From positions 367,013 through 393,769 of the forward strand of contig NW_003135341.1 of the NCBI RefSeq assembly GCF_000003605.2: DNA of 26,757 bases, in the 5' to 3' direction. Numbering within the stretch: position 1 is the first letter of the stretch; each line of letters opens with the position of its first letter. Origin of the DNA: Saccoglossus kowalevskii (Eukaryota > Hemichordata > Enteropneusta > Harrimaniidae). The notes under the pieces are model-generated. The model ran no database searches and was not told where the DNA came from. It was given only the letters and a program-made list of their open reading frames with translations. Of the stretch, positions 1 to 9,997 are shown piece by piece. The position numbers and the translations under genes are program-made.

Positions 1-903
1 TTTCCCTCACACTCTATTGAGACACAGCACAGTGAAAATTGGATTCACATGTAATGCTTGAAAACATGTCAGCAAAAATAAATTAATTGAAATTCTACGT
101 GACTTCATAAGAGTTGGAAATGAACAAATTACACCCGACCCTACCACTCCATACACAATGTAAACTACACCCCAAAACATCCTTTCGCCCATGGGTACTA
201 TCGTGTTTCACCAGTGTATTCTATTTGACTTCAGGAGAAATTGAAATAAACAAATTAATTATAATTTCAGCCTCTAGTTGAGCACTGATTAAATCATAAA
301 CTACCTCGTCTTTATGTCAACTTTAAGTTATTCATTGCCTACATCAGTGACTTCAAAATATATGTTTCAATCCCAAGAATTTAACTCGCTGTTAATTGCA
401 TGGGAGTGCCAGTCTTTCATGAATTTCTATTGTCATATCAATTTCTTGCGATTACTGGGAACATGAAGCTGTAACTAAATCCTGGTATAAGCACCGGTTA
501 GGCAGGCTTGAACTATGCATGTGAAGCCACCTGAGAGGTATATTTAATCCAATAGATTTCTCATTGTTTGGTAACTATTTGCTGCAAATGCAGCAAAAAT
601 CAATATAAAAATATTACCCACACAGCATTCTACAGGTTACTTGTATTGTATATTGTTGTTGTTATGTACGTGTTAAAAACAGCTTATCGGCAACGCTGTC
701 AAATTAAATCAGAAGCTGGTGCTTATAAGTGAGCGACACTTGTTAACAGAAGTTCGCATACTGAATGACAAAAATGTCAACATTTTTATACAATGTTAAT
801 TTTATTATTTATAACAAAAGTCATGTAAATATTATTGACAAATAGTTAGGCGGTAGTTATAGTAATAAAAAAACTAAATCTTACAATGATATCAACAGAT
901 AAA
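1..903. other. No gene seen; AT-rich intergenic DNA
   Basis: Short open frames here have no recognisable motif and no consistent start context. I see no tRNA-like or rRNA-like segment and no long repeat. Confidence 0.5.
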
Positions 904-1019
904 CCAACAATTCTACCTTAGAACACTGAAATGAACTATTTATTTTTAATATGATTTTGAATCAACAAATCAACCTTAGAAGATTGAAATGAAATATTTA
1001 TTTTGAATATTTTGAATCA
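904..1019. repeat. Two-copy imperfect tandem duplication of about 60 bp
   Basis: The two halves (about 904-963 and 964-1019) share in order CAAC-A-AT, ACCTTAGAA, TGAAATGAA, TATTTATTTT and TTTTGAATCA. The second copy has lost a few bases. This looks like a simple local duplication; no coding role is apparent. Confidence 0.7.
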
Positions 1020-2157
1020 GATTATATTAGCTTGCATTGAAATGCTCTCACGTTGAAGTATGGAGAAGAAACATTATCAAACAGTGATTATCGTGTTTCA
1101 GTTTCCATATGTGAAATGGGTGCTATGTATTAAGATAATTGTGGGTGGCCGAATGATTCAAATAAACTATATTAACATTGTTCAAATTGTAATATCAACA
1201 GCAAGATTGTGAGAAGTGAAAAATTTCATCCAATAGTTGAAGTATTTGGGGTTTCTGCGTGGCTCTATTTTCTCTCCATGTCTAACCATTTTCTGTAAAG
1301 AATATACTGTAGCCCCTGATTGAAGAAAGTAGTAATTGTATTGGCTCGCCACCCGAACATGTATGGAGAAAGGGGTCGTCTGATTCTCAAAAAACTAATA
1401 ACTTTATCAGTTGTCTGAGGTAATTGTTAACATATTATGTAGTTGTGTCGTCCCGCAGTTGAACAAGGGGTTCTACACAACTGTGTATTGACCTTGGTCA
1501 GTGGTAGAATCTGTGTAATATATGCACATAAACCGAGCATTGTACAACTGTTGTTTCAGTGCTCATTCCCATTATAAAAAATCTGACTATAGTGTGCAAT
1601 TCTGACACACGCACAAAGAAAATAACAGCAAACCGATCCCACACAGCACCGATTCGCACCACGAAAAACAACAGCGTGTTTCCGAGTAATTTCACATTCA
1701 AAAAAGAACGGAATTTACATAATAACAAAATACATTAATGAAATGCCATAATGGAAAAGATGAAACATGGATACAATGCCATTAAGTCAGTAATTTGACG
1801 CTTAAAAAAATAATTAAGTCGTGATGGCTGCTGACTACTTATGTTACTTATTATCATCGCAGTCGCTACACTAATTTCCGGTGTGTTTCCCATCCCACGT
1901 GGCTTGTTGATTAGATGGGTTATTATGAGCGAGTTTCAGTCATATATTCATACGTTTAAAATGGGGCGGAGAAAACAATATCACGCGATACTGTGGCACC
2001 GATTTGAATACTGTTGATACAACTACCAATATCTGAATTACTTGAGCAGGTGATTTTACCGTACTAATGCAGCTCGCTTCAGTCTTCAGATAGAGAGATT
2101 CGCTGCGGAGCTAAACGCTTTATGGATGTAAAGAGGTCGATATAATAGACCTGTAAG
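1020..2157. other. No gene seen; intergenic DNA
   Basis: The longest open frame (minus strand, 1498-1728) has no recognisable domain and looks like chance. No repeat is evident. Confidence 0.45.
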
Positions 2158-2321
2158 TTAAAGCGGCGGGGGGCGTCACCCGCTCATGCGTCAGATGTCC
2201 ATAGCGTGTCATTGTTTACAAACAAGCGTCTACCAATGAGTCTTGGCGTTAGCGTGTGTTGTTGTCGTATCTTGGGACTCAATTCTGGCGCGTGCGCAGG
2301 TGACACCCGCCCCCCGTTTAA
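2158..2321 (-). mobile_element. TTAA-flanked MITE, family A, copy 1 (inverted orientation)
   Basis: A 156-bp element (2162-2317) is bounded on both sides by TTAA (2158-2161 and 2318-2321), the target duplication expected of piggyBac-type transposition. It starts AGCGGCGGGG and ends in a C-run plus CGT, roughly the inverted complement. The interior matches the reverse complement of the copies at 3310, 16260 and 26356, including TTGTTTACAAACAAGCG and GGGACTCAATTC. It has no transposase frame, so it is non-autonomous. A chance open frame from 2206 runs through it and should not be taken as a gene. Confidence 0.85.
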
Positions 2322-3309
2322 AAAAATGAGTAAAGGGCCCGTTGTATCAAAAGATAAACAGGAAAATGAGGATTCTATAATTTATGCAAATTTATTCAAT
2401 ATTTATAACGCGCTACTGCTGGGTGTTTGTGGTCGACTGCCGTTTGCCTTTCGAATGTCACGAAAATTCAAATATCTTGTGACAGGAAGGCGAATGTTCT
2501 GGAAAACATACTTCAGTATAGCACATCGACAGCGATGAAAGGTGCGGGATATCTGCTGGCGAGATATGACAGTCTATTTATAGTTCGCGGTTTAAAAAAA
2601 AAACGGAATATGATTATCACTCACTAAGTAAGAGATTGCCAATGTTATCGGGCAACATTTGCAACGAGAGTTCGATAAATAATGATATTATTTTCCCCCA
2701 GCGTGATTCTTGTCTTTGATGTCATTCTGTGAGTTAGCAGCCTCTGACGTCATAACATCCGGGACACGTAGATTGTTGCAGACGATAACAAGCGAACGAC
2801 ACTTTTCTCAGCTGCCGGTTAATTTTGATATGACGCAGACAGTTAACGCTTTTATTCACATTTTTATCTACTTGTGCTCAACATATGTTGAAAAAACATT
2901 TGGCATCGTCCTATATTAGGAATGATTACCCACCCACCTCCAAGTGCCTGTTATCGTTCTCAATTTTCGGCTTCGCTCTAAAACAGTCATTTGGGGAGTG
3001 ATAAATAGACATATAAACCTCAGGTGAAGCCAATAAATATATAATATTGCATAAAAAAATTATATCAGGACGGAATGTCAATTTCGTCCGTGGATTATAC
3101 AATTTTTAATGAGGGGAGATAGCTGAGAGACGGAGACTTTCAAACGGGTAATAATTTCCGCCTCGTTTGTTGAACAGATAAACGGCTTATAGGAACAAAC
3201 ATTTGTTTGTCTGGCCGCCCTCAAGTGTTCAATTTAAAGTTTATGACTTGTAAGTGTCTAAATTCCTGTTTAGGTTACCTTTTATAGCAACTATGTTTGA
3301 CGGCATGCG
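2322..3309. other. No gene seen between two MITE copies
   Basis: The segment contains a run of nine A (around 2594) and a TGACGTCA palindrome at 2745-2752, but no coding frame or repeat that I can support. Confidence 0.45.
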
Positions 3310-3474
3310 TTAACGCGGTAGGGTCGTCACCTGCGCACGCGCGGACATTGAGTCCCAAGCGATGATAACAACACACACTAAAATCGCAAAGGCTCATGGG
3401 TAGACGCTTGTTTGTAAACAATGACACGCTATGGCCATCTGACGCATGCGCAGGTGACGACTTCCCCGCTTTAA
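3310..3474 (+). mobile_element. TTAA-flanked MITE, family A, copy 2
   Basis: The element (3314-3470, 157 bp) lies between TTAA at 3310-3313 and TTAA at 3471-3474. The left end reads GGGTCGTCACCTGCGCACGC and the right end GCATGCGCAGGTGACGAC, an inverted pair of about 26 bp ending in CCCCGCT. Internal blocks TTGAGTCCCAAGCGATGATA and GCTTGTTTGTAAACAATG are shared with the other copies. This copy keeps both ends best. Confidence 0.9.
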
Positions 3475-5029
3475 CCACTTGACTAGTTTATCCGATACTC
3501 AGACAACTAATAAAGGTTGTACACACAGATTTATCTCTGGTACGACTTTATTTCTGACCAATGTGGTTAATAGTTAGAACGCAATATCTGTGAACGATTA
3601 TCTTATGCGTGACGTCAGACATATTAAACAAGCGCAGTAGTGATCGTGTATTCCAAGCATATGCAGGAATGCCTTATCTTGAACTCAATTTTAATGCCGC
3701 CAATAATCGCCTGCGATTGAAGAACGTTTTAGCCGTAAATACATCATCTTCACTAAACGTAAAGTAATTCCGCGGCGTTTATAAAGTTCATACTTGCTAA
3801 TCTGCAAGCGATGCCGTAAGCGACAAATTCCGTGCGCGGTCAAGATAAGGTATAAGGATTTCAGAAACTGTGAAGTCCGTATATGCGACTGAACCTAAAA
3901 CACATGATTCAGATTCCCCACATTTCAAACAGTTGTCATAATAAGTATACTATCAAATTACCAAATGCGCGATGTTTTGGTGTCATTGGAGATTGTCAGC
4001 CGTTGACGTAACAATTTAAAATTGCGTACCTATCATAAATAAGGGAAATGTTATGACACGTTTGATAATTAGCAAGACTTCAACACGTCAATCTGTACTG
4101 GAACGAAAAGTTGTGCCTGATTACCATATTCCATTTGATATGTATCAGTAGTTATCACTGTATCACGCGTAAATTGTGTTCATTACTTATACTAGTCTGC
4201 TTTGCATTATTTATGTTCCCATTAATCGAAACTTTTTCTTGTCCTTTGAAAATATCCTTTTCGCTCAAAACAATTACATTAAAAATAGATTTGACAGTGC
4301 TATTTACTGTTATTGGTGCAGCACCGTTGCTTTCGCGAGTTTCACCACATGTAGAGCTAGATTTGAGGATCATTACCGTAATATCTGACTATGCTGGTTT
4401 TCCAGGATCGGCTTAAGATAGTTTCACGCACTCTGTACGTAATAGGTTATTGAGCATCCTTTTCGGGGGATGCCCGGTGACCGAGGGAAAGACGTGCTGT
4501 GACGTACATTATTACTTACATTCGACATAGTGTTATTTTCTTACATGTAAATTTATACTTGTCACTTGGGACACAAATCTGTCACGACGTGGCGCGCGGC
4601 GAGTGTGGTACTTTCAATAATTTCAACTTTTCAACGAAAAGGTGTATTTTTTCTCTAATGCTCTTCATTAAGGTTATTTTCAAAGATCGGCAGATAATGT
4701 GGAATTCACTGTTGATAAAGACCACTGATTGAATCGATAATCGATAAATGAATGATTATCAATAATCCCTAACGTTTATTGAATCGGAATCTGAGTCGGA
4801 TTCCAGTAATTCAAAAATATTAGAAACTTCTTGAAAAAAAATTAATAATTCCTAACAAATCCCCGAAAGTTGAAGAGCCACAGTCGTCGCGTCGACGTTG
4901 CCACGAGTCCTATACGACATACATAACGAATGCGATCTGAATTTTTAACTGTCACATAAATGTATTGTTCTTAAATAATCAAATATTTCTTACAATGTTT
5001 TAATGTAAACTACTAAGTATTAATAGTAT
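3475..5029. other. No supported gene; one small hairpin
   Basis: Overlapping frames of 70-100 codons occur on both strands at 4111-4416 with no family signature, so I treat them as chance. GCATCC and GGATGC at 4453-4473 form a 6-bp stem. A short AATCGATAATCGAT block is at about 4731-4745. No other structure was seen. Confidence 0.45.
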
Positions 5030-5156
5030 GGGGTTATTACAAGGATACCTCAAAATATGCACGAAGACAGCTAGAGTATCGATCGACGCGCATCGGAGGT
5101 CGATGCGACGGCGTACTGCCTGAGTGCATACTTTGAGGTATCTTCGTAATCACCTT
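5030..5156. mobile_element. Short foldback element with 33-bp inverted arms
   Basis: The arms at 5030-5062 and 5124-5156 are inverted copies sharing GATACCTCAAA-TATGCAC and TTATTAC/GTAATCA, about 27 of 33 positions by eye. A second hairpin (GCATCG, five-base loop, CGATGC, 5090-5106) sits at the centre. I could not find a clear target duplication, so the transposon class is unknown. It has no coding capacity. Confidence 0.7.
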
Positions 5157-5700
5157 ATTATTATATTTCTTTTCCTTCCAAGGATACATCATGGGAAATG
5201 CCGAAATCTAAAAAGTTTAGAGCAGAATCAGCGAACTTCTTTGTGTGGAGTCCGGTCAAACCTTGGTGGCAGCCATGTTTGTTTTTATTATCGGAGGACG
5301 CTTACGCGCGTAATCATTCCATATTTGGAATTCACATTTCCTTATATGGTAGGATGAAAATACCCCATAAAATACCGCAAATTTACGACACGCTGTAACT
5401 TATGGCGTTACGGTGACAGATGTATAATAACACTGGATTATATTGTAGTGTTGTTGTGCTTTCAATAAGCTTTAATACCAATTACAAAATGTTTTAACAA
5501 GTGGCGCTTGATTATTCTGATAGCGCATATCACACTGTCATTTTAATTTTTTAAATGATAATGAGAGGAGTTTCATTAGATGTTTTCTAACAACGTGTAT
5601 CTAGAATATAGAAAAAGATTGAGGATGTGCCGAATAATGGACTAGACGCTATTATTATAATTGTTCCGTCGTCACGTCACAAAAGTCAGGGGTTTATCAT
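5157..5700. other. No gene seen
   Basis: The two overlapping plus-strand frames between 5124 and 5398 start in or next to the foldback element and have no recognisable domain. Nothing else stands out. Confidence 0.4.
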
Positions 5701-5707
5701 GACGTTG

Positions 5708-5712
5708 ATTGG
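5708..5712. promoter_or_regulatory. Inverted CCAAT box candidate
   Basis: ATTGG within GTTGATTGGCTGAT, followed by an AT-rich TAAATAT, lies about 50 bp before the small open frame at 5763. It is only a motif match and could be chance. Confidence 0.2.
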
Positions 5713-5762
5713 CTGATAAATATCGCATGCTGCTAATCTGAATATGGCAGTTTTTTCAGTGG

Positions 5763-5981
5763 ATGGCAGTTATATGTTCTCCGCGCGAGTCTCGGGCGTT
5801 GGGAGTACGATCATCTCTTACCACTGCATCTACAAGATTAATGAGCAAAGTTAAAACATATTTTCCAAACTATCGTGATGAGGAGAGCGCACAAAACTAT
5901 AGGAAGGTTAACCAGACTAGGCTGACCCCGTCTGTCAAGAAATTTAGCATACGTGCAGTTTGCAAAGAAAGAGCGTCCTAG
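5763..5981 (+). CDS. Hypothetical small protein, weak candidate
   Basis: A 72-codon frame begins at ATG 5763 and ends at TAG. The product is basic and hydrophilic, with no signal peptide or membrane segment and no family that I recognise. In its favour are a possible CCAAT box about 50 bp upstream and AATAAA at 6079-6084 about 100 bp downstream. Against it, an ATG at 5743 opens a competing 34-codon frame, and frames this long are expected by chance in a 27-kb window. It could also be one exon of a spliced gene. Confidence 0.15.
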   Translation: MAVICSPRESRALGVRSSLTTASTRLMSKVKTYFPNYRDEESAQNYRKVNQTRLTPSVKKFSIRAVCKERAS

Positions 5982-6084
5982 AAAACACGGCAATTTGCGA
6001 TTTACGTCATATTATTAAGATGTAGGGTTATAGAAATGGGTAAGATAGGGTACAGCGACGCAAACCATTATACATGTAAATAAA

Positions 6085-6600
6085 GTTATAAATTATAATT
6101 CAAATAAACTCAGTTTATCGCCACCCAATATATAGATATTCATTGAGTTTTATTAGAACCCGTTTAAGTTGCAGCCCTATATAGAGTTTCGTTTTAATTA
6201 ACAATGACGACCGCAGCAAATCTGGATTTAATGGTGGTCCGTCGTGGACGCTCCTATTTCAGTTATTCGGGGAACGTTCACTGTCAAACATGCTAAAACA
6301 CGTTCATTTTTAACAGTTAATTTATCAGTTCATAATAACTAGAGTTTATTGACTGAAATAATCGTGGTGTGTTTTTTGTTTAGACGATTCGTACAATTGT
6401 GGGGTTACTTTGAATATTAATACGCTCAATCATGTTTGGAACGTCCGTACTTTTATCTTAAGCACTGTTCATGTATCGTCTGACAGCTGAACTACATGTG
6501 GGACTAATCGACCAATGAGAACGCGGCGTTTAAATGAACAGTGATTAGTGTTAACTGGGCACCCAGCGAGTGCAAGCCTCCGCCATAACTGCAAGGAAAA
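6085..6600. other. No supported gene; a 30-codon frame only
   Basis: The only coding-like stretch is an ATG frame at 6204-6296 with an A at -3 and a CTATATAG sequence about 27 bp upstream. It is too short to support. The remainder is featureless. Confidence 0.35.
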
Positions 6601-6945
6601 AAATGTTGTCAAGCAATGGGTGAATTTTCCCAAAATCTAATCGTTCATAACTTTTTGATATATAAATAACGAATTATTTCCAAAATTTCTGTTTCCATGA
6701 GAACCAGATGCAAATCTTTCCCAAAATCTAATGGATTTAGTCTTTTCGTAGACGAAAACTCATAAAAATTGTCCGTACCTTTTTTGAGAGCCTCTCCCAA
6801 AATCTGTTCGATTGATCCTTGTGTCAAGAGAAAACCTCTCTTTTGAAAATTTCATATAAGTTCGTCTTATCCTGATGTGTGCCAGATAGATTCGCGACAA
6901 ACACACAAACGCGGGCAAACATAACCTCCGTAGCGGAGCTGATTA
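6601..6945. repeat. Tail of an interspersed repeat, class uncertain
   Basis: The motif TCCCAAAATCT recurs at about 6628, 6718 and 6793. The segment ends in CAAACATAACCTCCGTAGCG, which contains a small CTCCG-TAG-CGGAG hairpin (6926-6938). From memory, a closing block of the type ACATAACCTCC..GGAGG ends a repeat that is dispersed in many aquatic animal genomes; this assignment is recollection, not a search. A 60-codon minus-strand frame across it (6645-6827) is best explained as part of the repeat. Confidence 0.5.
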
Positions 6946-7515
6946 ATTAGTATGAGAAAGACTCTCCAATTGAGTGTGTCTGATGTGTGTACACAGTGTC
7001 AGTGTTAATCAAGCGAGTGCATAGATAATAAAAAAAACAATATTCATGTTGAATTTATTTTTCATCCCTGACGCATTTAAGCACAGCGCCGCTCAAGGGG
7101 GAGGGGTGCATTGCCTGCATATTGAACAGCTTCAAAAGGAACACCATGCCTGCAACGTGTCCAGAAAAAAATGCACATGTTGTATATCCATCCTGTACTA
7201 ATCTATAAAATTTTAATTTACGTGTAAAACTGCAGAGTATGAGTAATGTACTTTCGTCAGTCAATAATTCACGTTGATTTGTTAGAATTATTAATTTACA
7301 GTAGCGACACTGCGAACGGAATTCAGACTCTGGCGGAATAATTAATATGGATGAAAGCATTACTTGGGAACAACAATTGCCCTAAAGTAGAATCTGTTTA
7401 TGTCCGGTACCTCGGAATTAACAAATATTTCACTGGACGGACGGATGACGACATTGGTACACAGGGCACACAGTGAACCGCTGTCAGCTAGTTCTCGTCA
7501 ACCGCGAGGATGCAT
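6946..7515. other. Intergenic DNA downstream of the receptor gene
   Basis: Frames of about 100 codons on opposite strands (7055-7360 minus, 7400-7708 plus) have no domain signature and look like chance. Part of this stretch may be 3' UTR of the receptor transcript. Confidence 0.4.
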
Positions 7516-7521
7516 TTTATT
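7516..7521 (-). terminator. Candidate polyadenylation signal for the receptor gene
   Basis: TTTATT on the plus strand reads AATAAA on the minus strand, about 280 bases after the receptor stop codon. It is a six-base match in AT-rich DNA, so the assignment is tentative. Confidence 0.3.
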
Positions 7522-7803
7522 AACTGAAACTTGTCACATGGTATACTCAATAGCAGTAGTAATTTACGAACCGTCAATACAGATTGACCATACCGCACAG
7601 GGGTGTTTACTCGTTGTCCTATTAATTACAGTGATTTGTAGTGGAATTGTTTCTCCTCATATCTTTACACGGAATGCTGTGATCAGTCTTCTCACACGTG
7701 AGTTTTAGTTCATCTTATTGATGGTTGTGGTAACTGCAATTTTCTATGTTATTGAACACAGATGTTGTGCAATTTCTTGTCGCTTTACATGGATTAATTG
7801 AAG

Positions 7804-8904
7804 TTATAAAGCAACTTCGTTTGACATTTCGAGCTTTTCCCCCGGGCTGTACGATGACACGGTGTCTGGCTGGGTCGTTGTTGACGGATGTTTGTTCTGA
7901 TTCACAGCGGCAGCTCTATGAGATGACCAGCCACGCCAGCAATTGGCATTACAGGCTGCCACGGCGAGTTTCCGTACAATGTGTCGATATTCCCTGTGCC
8001 TTAGCACTGCCGTTATTGGACCCATCGCTGCGCTGCCAAGCGCAGCCAACATACCGATAACCACATATGAATTCTGCGCACAGTCGGAGCAAATCAGCGT
8101 GATTTGCAGTATGACTAAGAACGGCAGCCAGAATATCGAGAGAAAAAATAAAATAAACAGTAATGTAATCGTGCTCTTTCGACTTGCGTTGTATTTGTTT
8201 GTTACGCTGTCTGCCATTTTGGGCCGACTTATTTTGATCTGCTGCACGGTTATTTTGGCGAGGCGAATAACCCTGACGTTGAAAACGACGATGGTGATGA
8301 TGCAAGGAACGATTATGACGTAAGTGATGATGCAAAAGTACGTAACAGACAAGACATTTTTCGGAGAACAATGAAATCCAGGCAGAAGACATCTTTCCCA
8401 ATAAGTATTCCATCCGAGGACAGGGGAGAAACTGACAACACTTGCGCAGAACCAAACAGAGAATATTGTAATAAAGCAACGTTTTTTCGTCATTTTCCTC
8501 GGATATTTGAATGGATACATGATCTTATAGTGAAGGTCAAAAGACGTGATTACCATATGTAACATAAATGTCACAATCGCAAAAGCTGGCAAGCACGACA
8601 CACTAATACACAGCCAATATTGGTGGAATTTCTCCGGCGAGTTATTCAATGCCATGGCAACGGGCAACATCACCAGGCCAACCAAGAAGTCAGCGACAGT
8701 AAAACTTGCGTAGAAATAGTAAGACACTGAGTGGAGCTTCTTGTAACACAGTATAGTGACTAAAATAATCGTGTTGAGTAAGATGATCACGACGCTCACC
8801 GCGGTCATGATAACCACGCCCGCTGTTCCAATGTAGAGTCCAGTTTTGTGAAGTGTAGAATTTCCAATGCGTTGATCCTCTTCAAATAAACACGAGTTAG
8901 ACAT
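7804..8904 (-). CDS. Atypical rhodopsin-family G protein-coupled receptor
   Basis: This intronless frame encodes 366 residues from ATG 8902-8904, which has A at -3. It is predicted to be a plasma-membrane seven-helix receptor of class A. Visible landmarks are a sequon at N15, helix 1 with N44 (1.50), helix 2 with ADFLVG and D72 (2.50), C99 (3.25), helix 4 with W151 and an ending LGWN, a Cys-rich loop 2 (C172, C179), helix 5 with P200, helix 6 with FWLP (258-261), and an amphipathic helix 8 (RHREYRHIVRKL) followed by Cys 318 and 322, possible palmitoylation sites. The LGWN block and the helix 7/8 junction resemble adenosine and related receptors. Position 3.32 is Pro rather than Asp, which argues against an amine ligand. 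Two key motifs are altered: DRY reads D123-L124-H125, and NPxxY reads G295-P296-I-T-A299. The ligand is unknown. Chance frames overlap on both strands and should be ignored. Confidence 0.93.
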   Translation of the reverse strand: MSNSCLFEEDQRIGNSTLHKTGLYIGTAGVVIMTAVSVVIILLNTIILVTILCYKKLHSVSYYFYASFTVADFLVGLVMLPVAMALNNSPEKFHQYWLCISVSCLPAFAIVTFMLHMVITSFDLHYKIMYPFKYPRKMTKKRCFITIFSVWFCASVVSFSPVLGWNTYWERCLLPGFHCSPKNVLSVTYFCIITYVIIVPCIITIVVFNVRVIRLAKITVQQIKISRPKMADSVTNKYNASRKSTITLLFILFFLSIFWLPFLVILQITLICSDCAQNSYVVIGMLAALGSAAMGPITAVLRHREYRHIVRKLAVAACNANCWRGWSSHRAAAVNQNKHPSTTTQPDTVSSYSPGEKLEMSNEVAL

Positions 8905-8925
8905 ATTCGTAGCTCGCTTTCGAAG

Positions 8926-8946
8926 TATTTAAAATATGACGTCATA
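8926..8946 (-). promoter_or_regulatory. CRE palindrome and TATA-like stretch upstream of the receptor
   Basis: TATGACGTCATA (8935-8946) contains a full TGACGTCA cAMP-response element. On the minus strand it is followed by TATTTTAAATA (8926-8936), and the ATG comes about 22 bases later. The order CRE, TATA-like, ATG is consistent with a compact promoter, but the very short leader this implies is suspicious and the transcription start is unknown. Confidence 0.35.
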
Positions 8947-8949
8947 AGG

Positions 8950-9997
8950 GTAACACTATAAAACTGTCCGACGTAGATGTATACATCGTTTCTGTGTCTC
9001 GCTCAACAACTCGATGGGTTATAGACCACAACGTCGAAACGAAGCCTACAATGTCACGGAGCCATATGACAAGCGCTTGCAGCGTATACGCCGTCCAATA
9101 CAACATCGGTGAATAGGGAGCGTCCTTTTACCATGGAATGCAATGGTAATACAAATCCGCAACCGATACCCTGAGCATGCGCATTGTTGCCACGGGTTTC
9201 TGTTTCCGTAGTTGCATTCATATAGTAATACATTTACGTCACTTGATTGAACCCTGTCATCAAGTTACGACGTTTTGTTTATGTCTTGGGACTGTGTAAA
9301 ACGATGAGTTGATTCTCTTGCAGGAAAGTGGCATAACTGCCCCACAATAAGTATTGAGAACATTTATTTTTCCTCTCCGTGACTTGGGGTGAACTATGCC
9401 ACCACAGATCAAACAGAATTACGTTACATCGGCACTTCTCATTAGTACTCGAATTACATCTTGTGTAAGCGTTAATGTAACGTACCTGTCTCGACTAAAT
9501 CTCTACGCGAATGAATTGTTATGTTGGAAACTAAATAAATATTGCAAGGCTTCAGACCGTGGGTCAATAAATCTCGTGCAAATAAACAATACTGTCACGT
9601 AGCATACAGACTTAATCACACTTGTCTGGACGTCACGGCACGCAATTGTGGTAAGAGAGCACGTGTGTACTTGCTACCCTTGTGTGAGATTGTGCACAAT
9701 TGACAGTCCACCAACCACCTTGCGCGGCACGGTGTTTCTACAAATCCCGATATTGTGGTGCATGGTTCAATCAGTGTAGAAAGTTGATCTGTAAACCTTT
9801 CTCATTGCTAGATGATTCACGTATCAGCGTGTATTACACATATATCAATCATTACTATATGATATCAAAATGTCCCTGGTGTAAAGTCTATTTTGTACAG
9901 CCAATGGTTAAGATGATGTGCTTTAAATATAAACAAACGTGCACACACATAGCGCGATTACTGTACCAAATATAACTCGCAAATAAAAATGGGAAAT
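8950..9997. other. Intergenic DNA between the receptor and the minisatellite
   Basis: Frames of 68 and 91 codons (9396-9602, 9700-9975) have no recognisable domain. I see no repeat except the first hints of decayed minisatellite units from about 9998. Confidence 0.4.

Noticed and set aside
2206-2538. 110-codon frame on the plus strand
   Set aside because: Its first third is MITE sequence shared with three other loci; the remainder has no recognisable domain.
4111-4416. Overlapping 101-, 72- and 70-codon frames on both strands
   Set aside because: Equal openness on opposite strands without motif evidence suggests chance. The apparent hydrophobicity follows from T-rich DNA.
6204-6296. Thirty-codon frame with an upstream CTATATAG
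   Set aside because: It is too short to separate from chance and has no conserved motif or downstream signal.
6645-6827. Sixty-codon minus-strand frame
   Set aside because: It lies within an interspersed-repeat tail that carries the repeated TCCCAAAATCT motif.
7746-8562. Several plus- and minus-strand frames of 63-176 codons overlapping the receptor gene
   Set aside because: They are out-of-frame shadows of the receptor coding sequence with no domain of their own.
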